From Vibrio agarivorans (GTDB taxonomy: Bacteria > Pseudomonadota > Gammaproteobacteria > Enterobacterales > Vibrionaceae), in the NCBI RefSeq assembly GCF_030409635.1, contig NZ_JAUFQF010000001.1, forward strand, positions 806,001 through 870,000: DNA of 64,000 nt, in the 5' to 3' direction. Positions 1 through 8,691 of this stretch are shown here, one piece after another. The notes under the pieces are model-generated. The model made no database searches and was not told the DNA's origin. It saw nothing but the letters and a program-made list of their open reading frames with translations. The position numbers and the translations under genes were made by a program. Each line of letters begins with the position of its first letter. The first letter of the stretch is position 1.

Positions 1-240
1 TGTCTACCTTGCCATTTTGTTGACACTCTACAGCTGGAAAAAAAATACAGCTATGCTGGCTTGTCCAAGAGTCATCAAAGCTATCAACTCAACGACCTTC
101 GTCGTCACTATAATTTACCTGACTACTACGCTCACTCAGCGGCAAGCGATGCTTTCGCTTGTGCCGAATTATTTCTCGTGCAACTAAGTAAGTTAAAACT
201 GAAGTTTGAGAGCAAAATTTCTGACGTCATCATCGGCTAA
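1..240 (+). CDS. DEDDh-family 3'-5' exonuclease, C-terminal part (cut by window edge)
   Basis: Reading from base 1 in frame 1 gives 79 residues before a TAA stop at 238-240. The segment carries the ExoIII-type ending of DnaQ/epsilon-like exonucleases: a leucine-rich stretch, then LPDYYAHSAASDA, where the H and D of the HxAxxDA motif are two of the four to five acidic/His catalytic residues. The upstream motifs lie outside the window, so the partner domain, if any, is unknown. It could be a stand-alone PolC-like exonuclease or the end of a larger protein. It stops two bases before the IS630 relic and appears intact at its C-terminus. It has no evident link to polysaccharide use. Confidence 0.7.
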   Translation, partial: CLPCHFVDTLQLEKKYSYAGLSKSHQSYQLNDLRRHYNLPDYYAHSAASDAFACAELFLVQLSKLKLKFESKISDVIIG

Positions 241-289
241 CTATACCCGTGATCATTGAAGATGCTTGATTTTTCCTTAAAGCAGGATC

Positions 290-961
290 ATGCTACGCAC
301 CATGAAAATAATACTGACTCCTCAACAGAAACAACAACTCGAAGAGATGCACGATTCAACTCGTGATGGTCGAGTGCGTGACCGCATAAAAGCGGTTTTA
401 CTCGCGTCTGAAGGGTGGAGTCAGACGATGATTTCTCAAGCTCTTCGTATTCACGAATCGACGGTCGCTCGTCACCTCAGTGATTATGTTCTCTCTGAAA
501 AACTTAAGCCTGAAAATGGTGGTAGCCAGAGCCGACTTTCTGCTAAGCAAACTATGCAGCTTATCGAACATCTGGCAGAGAAAACGTACTTCCATACCCA
601 CCAAATTGTTGGTTATGTACAAGCTGAGTTTGGTATCCGTTATACCGTTGCTGGCATGAACAAGTGGCTGCATCACCACGGCTTCTCATATAAGAAGCCG
701 AAAGGTGTACCGCACAAGTTTAATCCAGAGATGCAGCAAGCCTTTATCGTATATTACAACGAGACGCTAAGAAAGAGCGAAGACCCTGTGTTGTTCATGG
801 ATGCCGTTCATCCTACACAGTCAACAAAACTGAGTTATGGCTGGATACGCAAGGGCCAAGACAAAGTGATTGAGACAACAGGCAGTCGAACTCGTCTTAA
901 TATTATCGGTGCGTTACCGCTTCAAAATATTGGCGCAACGGTGACAGACACGTATGACACG
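290..961 (+). pseudogene. IS630-family transposase, N-terminal fragment
   Basis: The N-terminus carries the helix-turn-helix (residues about 25-65) of IS630 transposases, followed by a second winged domain and the first catalytic aspartate in LFMDAVHP. Homologous reading runs to the sequence DTYDT at residue 224. After that the open frame enters the IS903-group element and adds 13 unrelated residues. The remaining DDE residues, which should lie about 35 and 75 residues further on, are missing, so the protein cannot be an active transposase. The family usually has about 340 residues. Confidence 0.85.
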
Positions 962-962
962 A

Positions 963-2016
963 GGCTTTGTTGCGTAATTCGGACAGGAAACCAAACCGCC
1001 TGAAATTGAGTAATTCCTATACAACATACTGAGTTTCAGGCACACCAAGCCCTGTAAGCTTGTTCAGCGCTTTAATCATCGCGTAAGTCTCGCCAACCTG
1101 AGCATTGTAACTTCTTAAGCTTAATTTCCCACCTAGTAGCTGTTTTACTCGGTACATTGCTGTCTCTGATAGCGAGCGCTTATGATAGCCATACCGCTTT
1201 TTCCACTTCTTGTTGGAGCCGTAGAGCTTTTGGCAACCTACCGCTAAGTTACGAGGATGCCCTTGTTCCCAGAAGGCTGCTCCCTCTCTTGGCGGGATGA
1301 GCGCAACAGCTCGCTTGATCCGTATGGCATCATGGCAATTCCTTGTGTCATAAGCACCATCGCCTGATATCTCAATGATTTTACGACGTGTCTGCTTAAG
1401 CAAGTTGGGAAGTATTTCGGCATCGGTTACGTTAGATAAGCTCAGCTCTGCTGCGACTATTTCGTGGGTGCTAGTATCTACTGCGATATGCAGCTTACGC
1501 CAAACCCTACGCTTCCCGTCAGTACCATGCTTCTTGACCTTCCATTCACCTTCGCCATAAACCTTGAGACCTGTTGCATCAATGGCTAGGTGTTGTATCG
1601 CACCTCTGGTTTTAGTTTTAAATGAAACCTCAACTTCCTTAGCTCGACGGCTTATACAGGTGTAGTGCGGACAAACTAGCGGGGTGTTAGCCAGCTTAAA
1701 TACCGAGTCTAGAAATCCTTGCAGTGCTCTCAACGGCATAGAGAATATGCGTTTCACCATCAGTGCCGTGGTAATGGCTAAGTCGCTGAATTGGCGAGGT
1801 CTGCCGCGCTTGCCTTGTTTGTTTTGCTTCCACTCAGCTATCGCTTCCTCATCAATCCAAAAGGTCAGAGAACCACGGTTTATTAAAGCTTTGTTGTACT
1901 GCGTCCAGTTAGTTGTTTTGTAACGAGGTTTAGGCATGAGGCTACGACGATTAATGGGTGTAGCCGATCAGATCGTAGCTTCTTGATTTAGTTCCATCGA
2001 TTTAAGCAACAAAGCC
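963..2016 (-). mobile_element. IS5 family, IS903-group insertion sequence (1054 bp)
   Basis: Terminal inverted repeats are visible: GGCTTTGTTGCGTAATTC at 963-980 and, on the other strand from 2016, GGCTTTGTTGCTTAAATC. They match at 16 of 18 positions. The length of 1054 bp is right for the IS903 group, and the transposase gene inside is full length. The 9-bp flanks (954-962 and 2017-2025) do not match, so there is no target duplication. Together with the missing middle of the IS630 gene, this points to an adjacent deletion after insertion. The element may still be active. Confidence 0.88.
1017..1937 (-). CDS. IS5-family (IS903-group) transposase
   Basis: A full-length 306-residue DDE transposase. 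The N-terminal DUF4372-like region has the RGRPRQFSD segment common to IS903-type enzymes. The catalytic triad can be placed at D119 in LAIDATGLK, D194 in ISGDGAYD and the C-terminal YHKRSLSETAMYRVK, where Glu follows the Y-(2)-R-(3)-E-(6)-K signature. There is no frameshift or stop. It lies on the minus strand inside an element with intact ends, so it is probably functional. Confidence 0.92.
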   Translation of the reverse strand: MPKPRYKTTNWTQYNKALINRGSLTFWIDEEAIAEWKQNKQGKRGRPRQFSDLAITTALMVKRIFSMPLRALQGFLDSVFKLANTPLVCPHYTCISRRAKEVEVSFKTKTRGAIQHLAIDATGLKVYGEGEWKVKKHGTDGKRRVWRKLHIAVDTSTHEIVAAELSLSNVTDAEILPNLLKQTRRKIIEISGDGAYDTRNCHDAIRIKRAVALIPPREGAAFWEQGHPRNLAVGCQKLYGSNKKWKKRYGYHKRSLSETAMYRVKQLLGGKLSLRSYNAQVGETYAMIKALNKLTGLGVPETQYVV

Positions 2017-2169
2017 CATGTGAGGAACAATATTTACTTCTCCTCCAAGCTAGAATTTACTTCAGCCATCAAAGAGTTTTTCGATGTAACGCTACCAGAA
2101 GTTGCAGGATCACTAGCATCCAGAATTACGGACAATTTTCAGATTTTGAAACCTGCATCTTCAAGTTGA
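2017..2169 (+). pseudogene. IS630-family transposase, C-terminal fragment
   Basis: Directly next to the right end of the IS903-group element, frame 1 reads HVRNNIYFSSK and continues for 50 residues to the TGA at 2167-2169, ending in a segment like the usual IS630 C-terminus (ITDNFQILK). Joined to the 224-residue N-terminal fragment this gives 274 residues, about 70 short of the family. The missing part is where the second Asp and the final Glu of the DDE triad sit. Confidence 0.8.
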
Positions 2170-2178
2170 ACGGGTATA

Positions 2179-2857
2179 TAAATCTAACTTTGAGCCATGC
2201 AACTCACATTGCATGGCTTTTCTATACTTTCATATCAACACTTCCTGCCATCACTCTCATATGATTTGTAAACGGTCCAGATTCACAGAAATGAGAAGTC
2301 AATATCAAAGTTACCAGTAACGTTATATCGATGTAGAATCTAACAGGCGTTTGAGCAATCTATATATCACCCACTCACAACACCATTAAGTAATACAATA
2401 ACCTCAAAATTAAAAGAAAAAAACAACTTAAAACAGCATCTTAAATTCAATAACCCAGATAAATTTAAGTTGAAATGTATTATATAAACAGTATTCGACC
2501 CTCTCACCGAAACATTTTCTTTTGAGCCACACCACAAAAGCCGACCCCAGTCATAAAAATATAAAACACCCTTTCAAAAAACTGTAAATGTGATTTCGAT
2601 CTTATATTTTTGTCTTTGTTCCGTCTAAATTACTCATCAAGCAAATGTGAGCAAAAAGTATCCATTAGAGAACGTTGCTCAGCTGGCAATATTTATTGGG
2701 AAGTCTATTTACCGACAAATATCAGCCATCATCAATATTGGTTGCCCACAGAGTTATAAGTTCACAAGAAGTTGTAATGTTCAGCGAGAAGGATGCTGTC
2801 ATTCAACTCAATAAATTCAAATTACGAAATGCTGTCAAAGTATCAAAGGAGTTCAGG
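2179..2857. other. Gene-free stretch with likely promoter of the symporter-lyase-porin operon
   Basis: About 680 bp, AT-rich, with no convincing coding sequence. An open frame beginning at 2675 joins the symporter in frame, but it has no ribosome site and no family similarity over its first 61 codons, so I treat it as leader. A CRP-like site lies at 2586-2607. The length of the leader suggests long-range regulation or remnants from the IS insertions. Confidence 0.5.
2586..2607 (+). promoter_or_regulatory. Candidate CRP-cAMP site
   Basis: AAATGTGATTTCGATCTTATAT matches the 22-bp CRP consensus at about 16 positions, with a perfect left arm (AAATGTGAT) and a weaker right arm. It lies about 250 bp before the symporter start. 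Catabolite control of a polysaccharide operon is expected, but the distance is large and no -10/-35 pair was fixed, so this is tentative. Confidence 0.35.
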
Positions 2858-4627
2858 ATGAATATCGATATGCTCGTGGTGGGCGTTTACTTTATCTTTA
2901 TGATCGCAATTGGTGTGATCTTCAAACGATTTGCTGGTAGCAGTACCAGTGACTATTTCCGAGGTGGAGGCAAGATGTTGTGGTGGATGGTAGGTGCAAC
3001 AGCCTTCATGACCCAGTTCAGTGCATGGACCTTTACAGGCGCTGCAGGTAAAGCCTTCACCGATGGCTTCCCTATCATGGTTGTCTTTATGGCCAATGCT
3101 TTTGGCTTCCTACTATCATGGGTATTTTTTTCGTACCGCTTCCGTCAAATGCGTGTCGTCACTCCAATTGAGGGTGTCAAACGCCGGTTCGGCACCACAA
3201 ACGAACAGGTGTTTACATGGGCGACTATGCCAACAAGTATTGTCTACACCGGGATTTGGTTGAATGGCCTTGCGCTATTTGTGAGTGCCGTATTCAAAGT
3301 AGACATCGAAACAACGATTGTTGTCACTGGGCTAATTGTTCTGTTTATTTCCATTATTGGGGGTGCTTGGGGAGTGGTAGCATCGGACTTCGTTCAGATG
3401 GTAGTGATCATGGCTGTGACCGTCGTGTGTGCAGTCGTGGCATTATTTAAAATTGGCGGACCTAGCAACCTAATTGAACAATTCCCTGCCGAATCAATCA
3501 TGGGTTCTAATATGAACTACCCTCTGCTGTTCGTCGCATGGTTCATCTTCATGTTTGTTAAGCAGCTGCAAAATATTAACAACATGCAGGACTCTTACCG
3601 TTTCCTAACAGCAAAAGATTCGACAAATGCGCGAAAGGCCGCACTACTCGCTTTCGTACTCATGCTGATTGGCCCTGCAATCTGGTTCCTACCACCATGG
3701 GTTACAGCCGTCATGTACCCAGAAGCCGCAACCGTGCACAGTGCTGAGCTTGGCAAAAAAGCAGCCGACGCCGTTTACCTTGTTTTTGTTGAGAAAGCGA
3801 TGCCGGTTGGTATGGTTGGGTTACTCATGTCTGCAGTCTTTGCGGCGACGATGTCTTCCATGGACTCCGGGCTGAATAGAAACTCCGGCATTTTTGTCCG
3901 CAACTTCTACGCTCCTATCATTGATAAAAAGGCAGATGACAAAAAACTTTTGCGTGTAAGCCAAATCGTGACCGGATGTTTTGGTATTTTGATTATCTTA
4001 GTCGCTCTATTCATTAATTCGCTCAGAGGCTTGAGTCTTTTTGATGCGATGATGTATGTCAGTACGCTGCTTCAAATGCCTATTCTCGTACCTCTATTCT
4101 TTGGTGTCTTCATCAAGAAAACACCGGATTGGGCTGCTTGGGCAACACTGCTTGTTGGTGTATTTGTCTCTTACATGGTGAGCTTTGTAATTACGGCAGA
4201 TGTAATCGCAAACTGGCTAAACCTAGACACGCCATTCACTGGACGTGAAGCGAGTGATCTTAAAGTGCTACTCGGTATCATTGGTCATCTCTTTATTACT
4301 GGTGGCTTCTTCTGCCTAACAACCAAGTTCTACAAAGAGCCAGCTAAAGCTCGAAGTGAAGAGTTACAAGCATTTTGGACAGATGTCGATACACCAGTAG
4401 TTGAAGAGCCTGGGCAAGATGAATATGACCGCCAACAACGCTTAATGCTTGGAAAGCTAATTCTGGTATTTGGTGTGCTCGTCACTCTAATGGCACTTAT
4501 ACCAAACCCAATGCTTGGCCGTTTAGCCTTTGTCTTCTGTGGAGCCGTTATTGTTACTGTCGGTGGCCTGTTGCTTAAGAGTGCCAGAGAGAACGAGACC
4601 TTCAATACCACCATGTCTGCTGGATGA
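2858..4627 (+). CDS. Sodium:solute symporter (SSS family, YidK-like)
   Basis: A 589-residue inner-membrane carrier with about 14 hydrophobic segments. Family marks are the early SDYFRGGGKMLWWMVG stretch and, near the middle, AATMSSMDSGLNRNSG, which carries residues of the Na+-binding region. ATG 2858 is chosen because AAGGAG sits 8 bases upstream and the N-terminus then aligns with the two other symporters in the window (at 44704 and 61405). An upstream in-frame ATG at 2675 would add 61 residues of no known kind. It heads an operon with a lyase and a KdgM porin, so it probably imports unsaturated uronate-containing products. The exact substrate cannot be read from the sequence. Confidence 0.9.
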   Translation: MNIDMLVVGVYFIFMIAIGVIFKRFAGSSTSDYFRGGGKMLWWMVGATAFMTQFSAWTFTGAAGKAFTDGFPIMVVFMANAFGFLLSWVFFSYRFRQMRVVTPIEGVKRRFGTTNEQVFTWATMPTSIVYTGIWLNGLALFVSAVFKVDIETTIVVTGLIVLFISIIGGAWGVVASDFVQMVVIMAVTVVCAVVALFKIGGPSNLIEQFPAESIMGSNMNYPLLFVAWFIFMFVKQLQNINNMQDSYRFLTAKDSTNARKAALLAFVLMLIGPAIWFLPPWVTAVMYPEAATVHSAELGKKAADAVYLVFVEKAMPVGMVGLLMSAVFAATMSSMDSGLNRNSGIFVRNFYAPIIDKKADDKKLLRVSQIVTGCFGILIILVALFINSLRGLSLFDAMMYVSTLLQMPILVPLFFGVFIKKTPDWAAWATLLVGVFVSYMVSFVITADVIANWLNLDTPFTGREASDLKVLLGIIGHLFITGGFFCLTTKFYKEPAKARSEELQAFWTDVDTPVVEEPGQDEYDRQQRLMLGKLILVFGVLVTLMALIPNPMLGRLAFVFCGAVIVTVGGLLLKSARENETFNTTMSAG

Positions 4628-4797
4628 TGTTGTGATTCTTAAACACCAAAAATGTTGAGTTAATTCAAATTCACTAGAGCAAAGCCAGTTCTCCAACGCT
4701 ATTCGCACATGCTGATAGTGCTGGTTTTGCTCGGCCTTAAGAAACACAAACAAGCTAAATACTTTAAATTCGCTGTTAATTTACTGAAGGAAATACA

Positions 4798-5982
4798 ATG
4801 AAAATAACAAAGGTTTGTACTGCTATTTCTTTAGCCTTGCTGATTTCTACAGGTGCTCATGCATCGATAGATTTTATCTCATACGACAAAGAAGCACTCT
4901 CTTTCAATAAGTCGGAGCTCAGCAGTAAGCAAGGGGCATATGACGCTTTAATTAAAAAAGCAGATAAAGCGCTTAAAGCTGAAATTGATCCAGTGACAAA
5001 CAAAACACTGTTACCTGCCAGTGGTGACATTCAAGACTATTTTAGCTTTGGCCCCTACTGGTGGCCAAACCCTGATACTGATGATGGTCTTCCATATGTG
5101 CGCCGTGATGGTGAGTACAATATGGCAACAAAAACAAAGGCAACGGACAAGCAACGTTTCATTCGCTTCGCCAATGACGTAAAACATCTCGGTCTTGCCT
5201 ACTACTTTAGCGACAACCAAGACTACGCAGATAAAGCTATCGCTCAGCTTGATGCCTGGTTTGTTAATCCGAAAACTCGCATGAACCCAAACCTTAACCA
5301 TGCTCAAGCAATCCCTGGAGCTGTTGATGGACGTGGCATTGGCATCATAGAAAGCCGCCTACTCATTCCTGTGTTGGACAGCGTCAATATTCTCAAAGAA
5401 AAAATGACGAGCGAGCAATATGACGCTGTCGTTGGTTGGGTCGATGAGTTTAATCACTGGATGCTAACCAGCCAAAATGGCTTTGAAGAAGACAATTGGC
5501 ATAACAATCATGGTACGTGGTACGACGCACAAGTTGTCGCGTTTTCACTGTTTGTTGATAAACCAGAGATTGCCCAAAAACGTCTTCAGATCACTCAGAT
5601 GCGCCGAATTGGTAGTCAGTTCAATATCGAAGGTGCACAGCATGGCGAACTGGAGCGAACGCGACCGTGGCACTACTCAAACTTTAATTTGGAAGCCTAC
5701 AGCCTACTGGGCCATTTTGGCGAAAAAGTAGATGTGGATGTTTGGAATTATGAAGTCGACAAGCATGCACTATCTAACGGGTATCGCTTCGTTGCTAAAT
5801 ACGTAAACAGCCCAGATCAATGGCAATACAACGACCTCAAAGGCTTCGATGGTTCAAAAGCCTACTCCAATATTCTTTATGCCAACCGTGCCTACGATGA
5901 CGCTCAAATCAAGCAAGCACTGGCGACATTGCAAAATGATGAATCCAACAAAAACAAAGTAGAAAACCTACTCTTTAAATAA
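4798..5982 (+). CDS. Secreted alginate-lyase-superfamily polysaccharide lyase (PL5/PL38-like)
   Basis: 394 residues with a Sec signal peptide (cut after about residue 22, AHA-S). The protein belongs to the (alpha/alpha)-toroid alginate lyase family (PF05426): FGPYWWPNP at residues 85-92, then the catalytic neighbourhood NNHGTWYD at 236-243, giving N237 and H238. R287 or R289 and Y293 follow at nearly the spacing of Asn-His-Arg-Tyr in PL5 enzymes. It cleaves uronate-containing chains by beta-elimination, making unsaturated ends. PL5 acts on alginate and PL38 members act on glucuronan or alginate; I cannot tell which from sequence. Its neighbours, a symporter and a KdgM porin, fit uptake of its products. 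Confidence 0.8.
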   Translation: MKITKVCTAISLALLISTGAHASIDFISYDKEALSFNKSELSSKQGAYDALIKKADKALKAEIDPVTNKTLLPASGDIQDYFSFGPYWWPNPDTDDGLPYVRRDGEYNMATKTKATDKQRFIRFANDVKHLGLAYYFSDNQDYADKAIAQLDAWFVNPKTRMNPNLNHAQAIPGAVDGRGIGIIESRLLIPVLDSVNILKEKMTSEQYDAVVGWVDEFNHWMLTSQNGFEEDNWHNNHGTWYDAQVVAFSLFVDKPEIAQKRLQITQMRRIGSQFNIEGAQHGELERTRPWHYSNFNLEAYSLLGHFGEKVDVDVWNYEVDKHALSNGYRFVAKYVNSPDQWQYNDLKGFDGSKAYSNILYANRAYDDAQIKQALATLQNDESNKNKVENLLFK

Positions 5983-5993
5983 TGGTAATTAAG

Positions 5994-6668
5994 ATGAAAA
6001 AACTAAACAAAAACCTTTTAACTGCTGCAGTGGTTATGTGTGCGAGTGCTTCTGTTTCTGCGGCTTCTCTCGACTTCAGACAAGAATACAAACATGACAG
6101 TGAAACCTATGCGAGTAGGGTGAAAATTGGTGGTGGTGTTGGTAACTATTACTTCGGTGTTGAAGCTATGCAAGAAGGCAAGCCGTTTTCAGAGTGGGAG
6201 TCTAAAGGCAATGAATTTGATTTTGGTTACAGACATAAAATTGATGACCATTGGTCAATTATTCCAGGCATGCCAATTACTTTCCTCAAGGGTCATGTCA
6301 CATACAAACCCCAAGTGCGTGTGCAATATAAGTTCGATTCAGGTCTAACCGCTAAACTACGCTACCGTCATGAGTTTAGGGATTTTTCGGATGACCGTTC
6401 TAGTGAACAAAAGAGCAAAGTAACGGCAAACCTCGACTATAACTACAACTACTTCCAATTTGGCTTAGAGGGTAACTATGAGAAGGGGCTCGACGACCAG
6501 GTATTCTTTGACAACGGTGATTCAAACTGGGATGCCGTGTTTAAACTAGGCTACAAAGGTCAAGATTGGAGCTGGAGACCTTATGTTGAATTTGCCAATG
6601 TTTCAGTATCGAGCAAAAGTAGTGACCGCCAACTGAGGAGCCGTATCGGTATCACTTACAGCTGGTAA
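5994..6668 (+). CDS. KdgM-family outer-membrane oligouronide porin
   Basis: 224 residues with a clear signal peptide (MKKLNKNLL..., cut after SVSA at about 23). The rest is a run of alternating-hydrophobicity strands typical of a 12-stranded barrel, starting LDFRQEYKH and ending with a C-terminal aromatic (ITYSW). KdgM porins admit short acidic oligosaccharides, originally oligogalacturonates. I prefer ATG 5994 to the overlapping ATG at 5982 because it gives a normal signal peptide. It is the last gene of the symporter-lyase-porin operon, starting 11 bases after the lyase stop, and a terminator follows. Confidence 0.88.
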   Translation: MKKLNKNLLTAAVVMCASASVSAASLDFRQEYKHDSETYASRVKIGGGVGNYYFGVEAMQEGKPFSEWESKGNEFDFGYRHKIDDHWSIIPGMPITFLKGHVTYKPQVRVQYKFDSGLTAKLRYRHEFRDFSDDRSSEQKSKVTANLDYNYNYFQFGLEGNYEKGLDDQVFFDNGDSNWDAVFKLGYKGQDWSWRPYVEFANVSVSSKSSDRQLRSRIGITYSW

Positions 6669-6685
6669 ACATACTTCTGATAATC

Positions 6686-6721
6686 AAAAGCTAAGACGCG
6701 ATTTACGCTCTTAGCTTTTTT
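6686..6721 (+). terminator. Rho-independent terminator after kdgM-type porin
   Basis: The stem pairs AAAAGCTAAGA with TCTTAGCTTTT around GCG-ATTTA-CGC, with one bulged base, and runs straight into six T. It closes the operon that begins at 2858. Confidence 0.85.
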
Positions 6722-7040
6722 GTCTCATCACCCAATGTGCTGGATAGACAACGACTTTATCTTCAAAACGCTATGGACATCCCATCAAACACAAACTAAA
6801 ATGAAACGATGGTTTATTAATTTTATTGACGCATTCATTTTTATATAGCATTGCAATACAAGCAACAAGGTTCTACTCAAAATGACTAATCTTGGTTAAT
6901 GCGGTAAATGGAGGAGTAGGCTTCCCCCTTTGGTTATTCTTTCATTTGCACCATTGAGGTAACTCAACAGCATTAGACAAAAAATCAGAATATTGCATAT
7001 GCAATGAGCAATTTAGAGAGTGCAAACAAGAGTAAATACA
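6722..7040. other. Intergenic region with promoter of kdgK-eda
   Basis: No gene seen. It holds a KdgR-like inverted repeat at 6800-6818 and AT-rich stretches suitable for a promoter at 6820-6850. The short palindrome GCATATGC occurs near 6996. Confidence 0.5.
6800..6818. promoter_or_regulatory. Candidate KdgR operator
   Basis: AATGAAACGATGGTTTATT matches the KdgR palindrome of gammaproteobacteria (AATGAAACATTGTTTCATT form, as I recall it) at about 15 of 19 positions. KdgR represses 2-keto-3-deoxygluconate genes, so its place before kdgK-eda makes sense. No kdgR gene is in the window. Confidence 0.45.
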
Positions 7041-7967
7041 ATGATTCAGTACAAAATTGCCGTGTTAGGCGAATGCATGGTTGAGCTACAAAAGCGCGAT
7101 GGTGAGCTCAAGCAAACTTTTGGTGGTGATACCCTCAATTCAGCACTTTACCTTTCTCGACTCACCAAAGCACACGACATCAGTGTTAGTTATGTCACTG
7201 CGCTTGGTCGTGACCCATTCAGTGTAGAGATGCTTCAAGCATGGCAGGAAGAAGGTATTGATACCAAGACTGTGCTCCAGATTACTGACAAGACTCCTGG
7301 CATCTATTACATCGAGACTGATGACACTGGTGAACGCAGCTTCCATTATTGGCGCAGCGATTCAGCGGCAAAATTTGTTTTTGACCAACCAGAATCCGAA
7401 GCGCTAATCAACAAGCTTTATGCCTACGACGCTATCTACATGAGTGGCATTACACTAGCTATTCTGACTGAGAATGGTCGTCAAAACCTCTTGTCTTTCC
7501 TCGATGCATACAAGGCACAAGGAGGCAAGGTGATTTTTGATAATAACTACCGTCCTAAGCTTTGGAGCAACGTTGATGAAGCTCAATCTTGGTATCTAAA
7601 AGTTCTCAAATACACTGATATTGCTTTGCTCACTTATGATGATGACCAACTTCTATTTGGTGATACTCAACTTGAACAATGTGTCGAGCGAACTTCAACC
7701 TTAGGTGTAAAAGAAATCATAATTAAACGTGGCAGCGATGCATGTTTAGTTGTTGAAGGCAGCCAACAAAATTACGTTGCCGCCAATAAAATCACTAATG
7801 TCATCGATACAACAGCAGCTGGTGATTCATTCAGCGCTGGTTTCATGGCAAAACGTTTCACTGGTGGCTCAGCCCAAGAGGCCGCATCCACTGGTCATCT
7901 TGTTGCTGGTACCGTTATCCAGCACAAAGGTGCGATTATCCCACGTGATGTCATGCCTGAACTATAA
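7041..7967 (+). CDS. kdgK: 2-dehydro-3-deoxygluconokinase
   Basis: 308 residues, PfkB/ribokinase family. The N-terminal AVLGECMVELQ and the glycine pair in FGGDTLNSALYLSR are typical of KdgK, and the C-terminal signature DTTAAGDSFSAGF holds the catalytic Asp and anion hole. It phosphorylates 2-keto-3-deoxygluconate (KDG), the common product of unsaturated uronates, to KDPG in the cytoplasm. A GTG at 7020 is also in frame, but ATG 7041 gives the normal family start. It is followed 26 bases later by eda, completing KDG breakdown. Confidence 0.93.
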   Translation: MIQYKIAVLGECMVELQKRDGELKQTFGGDTLNSALYLSRLTKAHDISVSYVTALGRDPFSVEMLQAWQEEGIDTKTVLQITDKTPGIYYIETDDTGERSFHYWRSDSAAKFVFDQPESEALINKLYAYDAIYMSGITLAILTENGRQNLLSFLDAYKAQGGKVIFDNNYRPKLWSNVDEAQSWYLKVLKYTDIALLTYDDDQLLFGDTQLEQCVERTSTLGVKEIIIKRGSDACLVVEGSQQNYVAANKITNVIDTTAAGDSFSAGFMAKRFTGGSAQEAASTGHLVAGTVIQHKGAIIPRDVMPEL

Positions 7968-7993
7968 TCCCATAACTTAGAGAGAAAATTTCA

Positions 7994-8617
7994 ATGGCAA
8001 CACTAAACGAACAACTTGCAAACCTTAAAGTCATTCCTGTTATAGCGATTAGCAAAGTAGAACAGGCTATTCCATTGGGTCGTGCTCTAGTAGAAAACGG
8101 CATGCCTTGCGCTGAAATCACGTTGCGTACTGAGTGTGCAATCGAAGCAATCCGCGTAATGCGTAAAGAGTTCCCAGAGATGCTGATTGGGTCAGGTACC
8201 GTTCTAACAAATGAACAAGTTGACGCTTCAATTGATGCTGGTGTTGACTTCATCGTAAGTCCAGGCTTTAACCCACGGACAGTTCAGTACTGCCTAGACA
8301 AAGGCGTTGCGATCGTTCCTGGCGTAAACAACCCAAGCCTAGTTGAGCAAGCGATGGAAATGGGCCTTCGTACTCTTAAGTTCTTCCCAGCAGAACCTTC
8401 AGGCGGCGTGCCTATGCTTAAAGCACTTACTGCAGTATATCCAGTAAACTTTATGCCTACAGGTGGTGTAAGCCTTAAAAATGTTGAGGATTACTTGTCT
8501 ATACCTTCAGTACTGGCATGTGGTGGTACTTGGATGGTTCCGACCAACCTAATGGACGAAGGCAAATGGGATGAACTGGGGAAACTAGTGCGTGACGCCG
8601 TAACTTACGTAGCCTAA
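7994..8617 (+). CDS. eda: KDPG/KHG aldolase
   Basis: 207 residues, the usual length. It is a class I aldolase with a TIM-barrel: VIAISKVEQAIPLGRAL, then AEITLRT with the conserved Glu, GSGTVL, and the Schiff-base lysine in LRTLKFFPAEPSGG (about K130). It splits KDPG into pyruvate and glyceraldehyde-3-phosphate. An AGAGAAAA ribosome site precedes it. Together with kdgK it forms a two-gene unit that takes the uronate half of ulvan or alginate into glycolysis. Confidence 0.95.
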   Translation: MATLNEQLANLKVIPVIAISKVEQAIPLGRALVENGMPCAEITLRTECAIEAIRVMRKEFPEMLIGSGTVLTNEQVDASIDAGVDFIVSPGFNPRTVQYCLDKGVAIVPGVNNPSLVEQAMEMGLRTLKFFPAEPSGGVPMLKALTAVYPVNFMPTGGVSLKNVEDYLSIPSVLACGGTWMVPTNLMDEGKWDELGKLVRDAVTYVA

Positions 8618-8636
8618 CGATCCACTATCGATAATG

Positions 8637-8671
8637 CGTGGCCGACTCTCTTATCAGGCCACGTTTATTTT
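8637..8671 (+). terminator. Rho-independent terminator after eda
   Basis: The perfect 7-bp stem CGTGGCC/GGCCACG with a 13-base loop is followed by TTTATTTT. Confidence 0.8.
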
Positions 8672-8691
8672 GGTATATACGTCACTGTCTT

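Larger units (their letters stand above)
242..2178 (+). mobile_element. IS630-family insertion sequence relic, split by an IS903-group element
   Basis: The outer ends match as imperfect inverted repeats: 242-266 against the reverse complement of 2154-2178, about 19 of 25 positions, both beginning TATACCCGT. IS630 elements target TA, consistent with TA at both edges. The interior holds the two ends of one transposase gene separated by the element at 963-2016. Without that insertion only about 880 bp remain, less than a normal 1.1-1.2 kb IS630, so the middle has been lost. Confidence 0.8.

Noticed and set aside
398..679. Reverse-strand open frame of 93 codons inside the IS630 transposase
   Set aside because: It lies fully antisense to recognisable transposase coding sequence and resembles no family.
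2675..2857. N-terminal extension of 61 residues on the first symporter
   Set aside because: It lacks a ribosome site, has no resemblance to the family, and the internal ATG 2858 has a strong site and aligns with the other two symporters.
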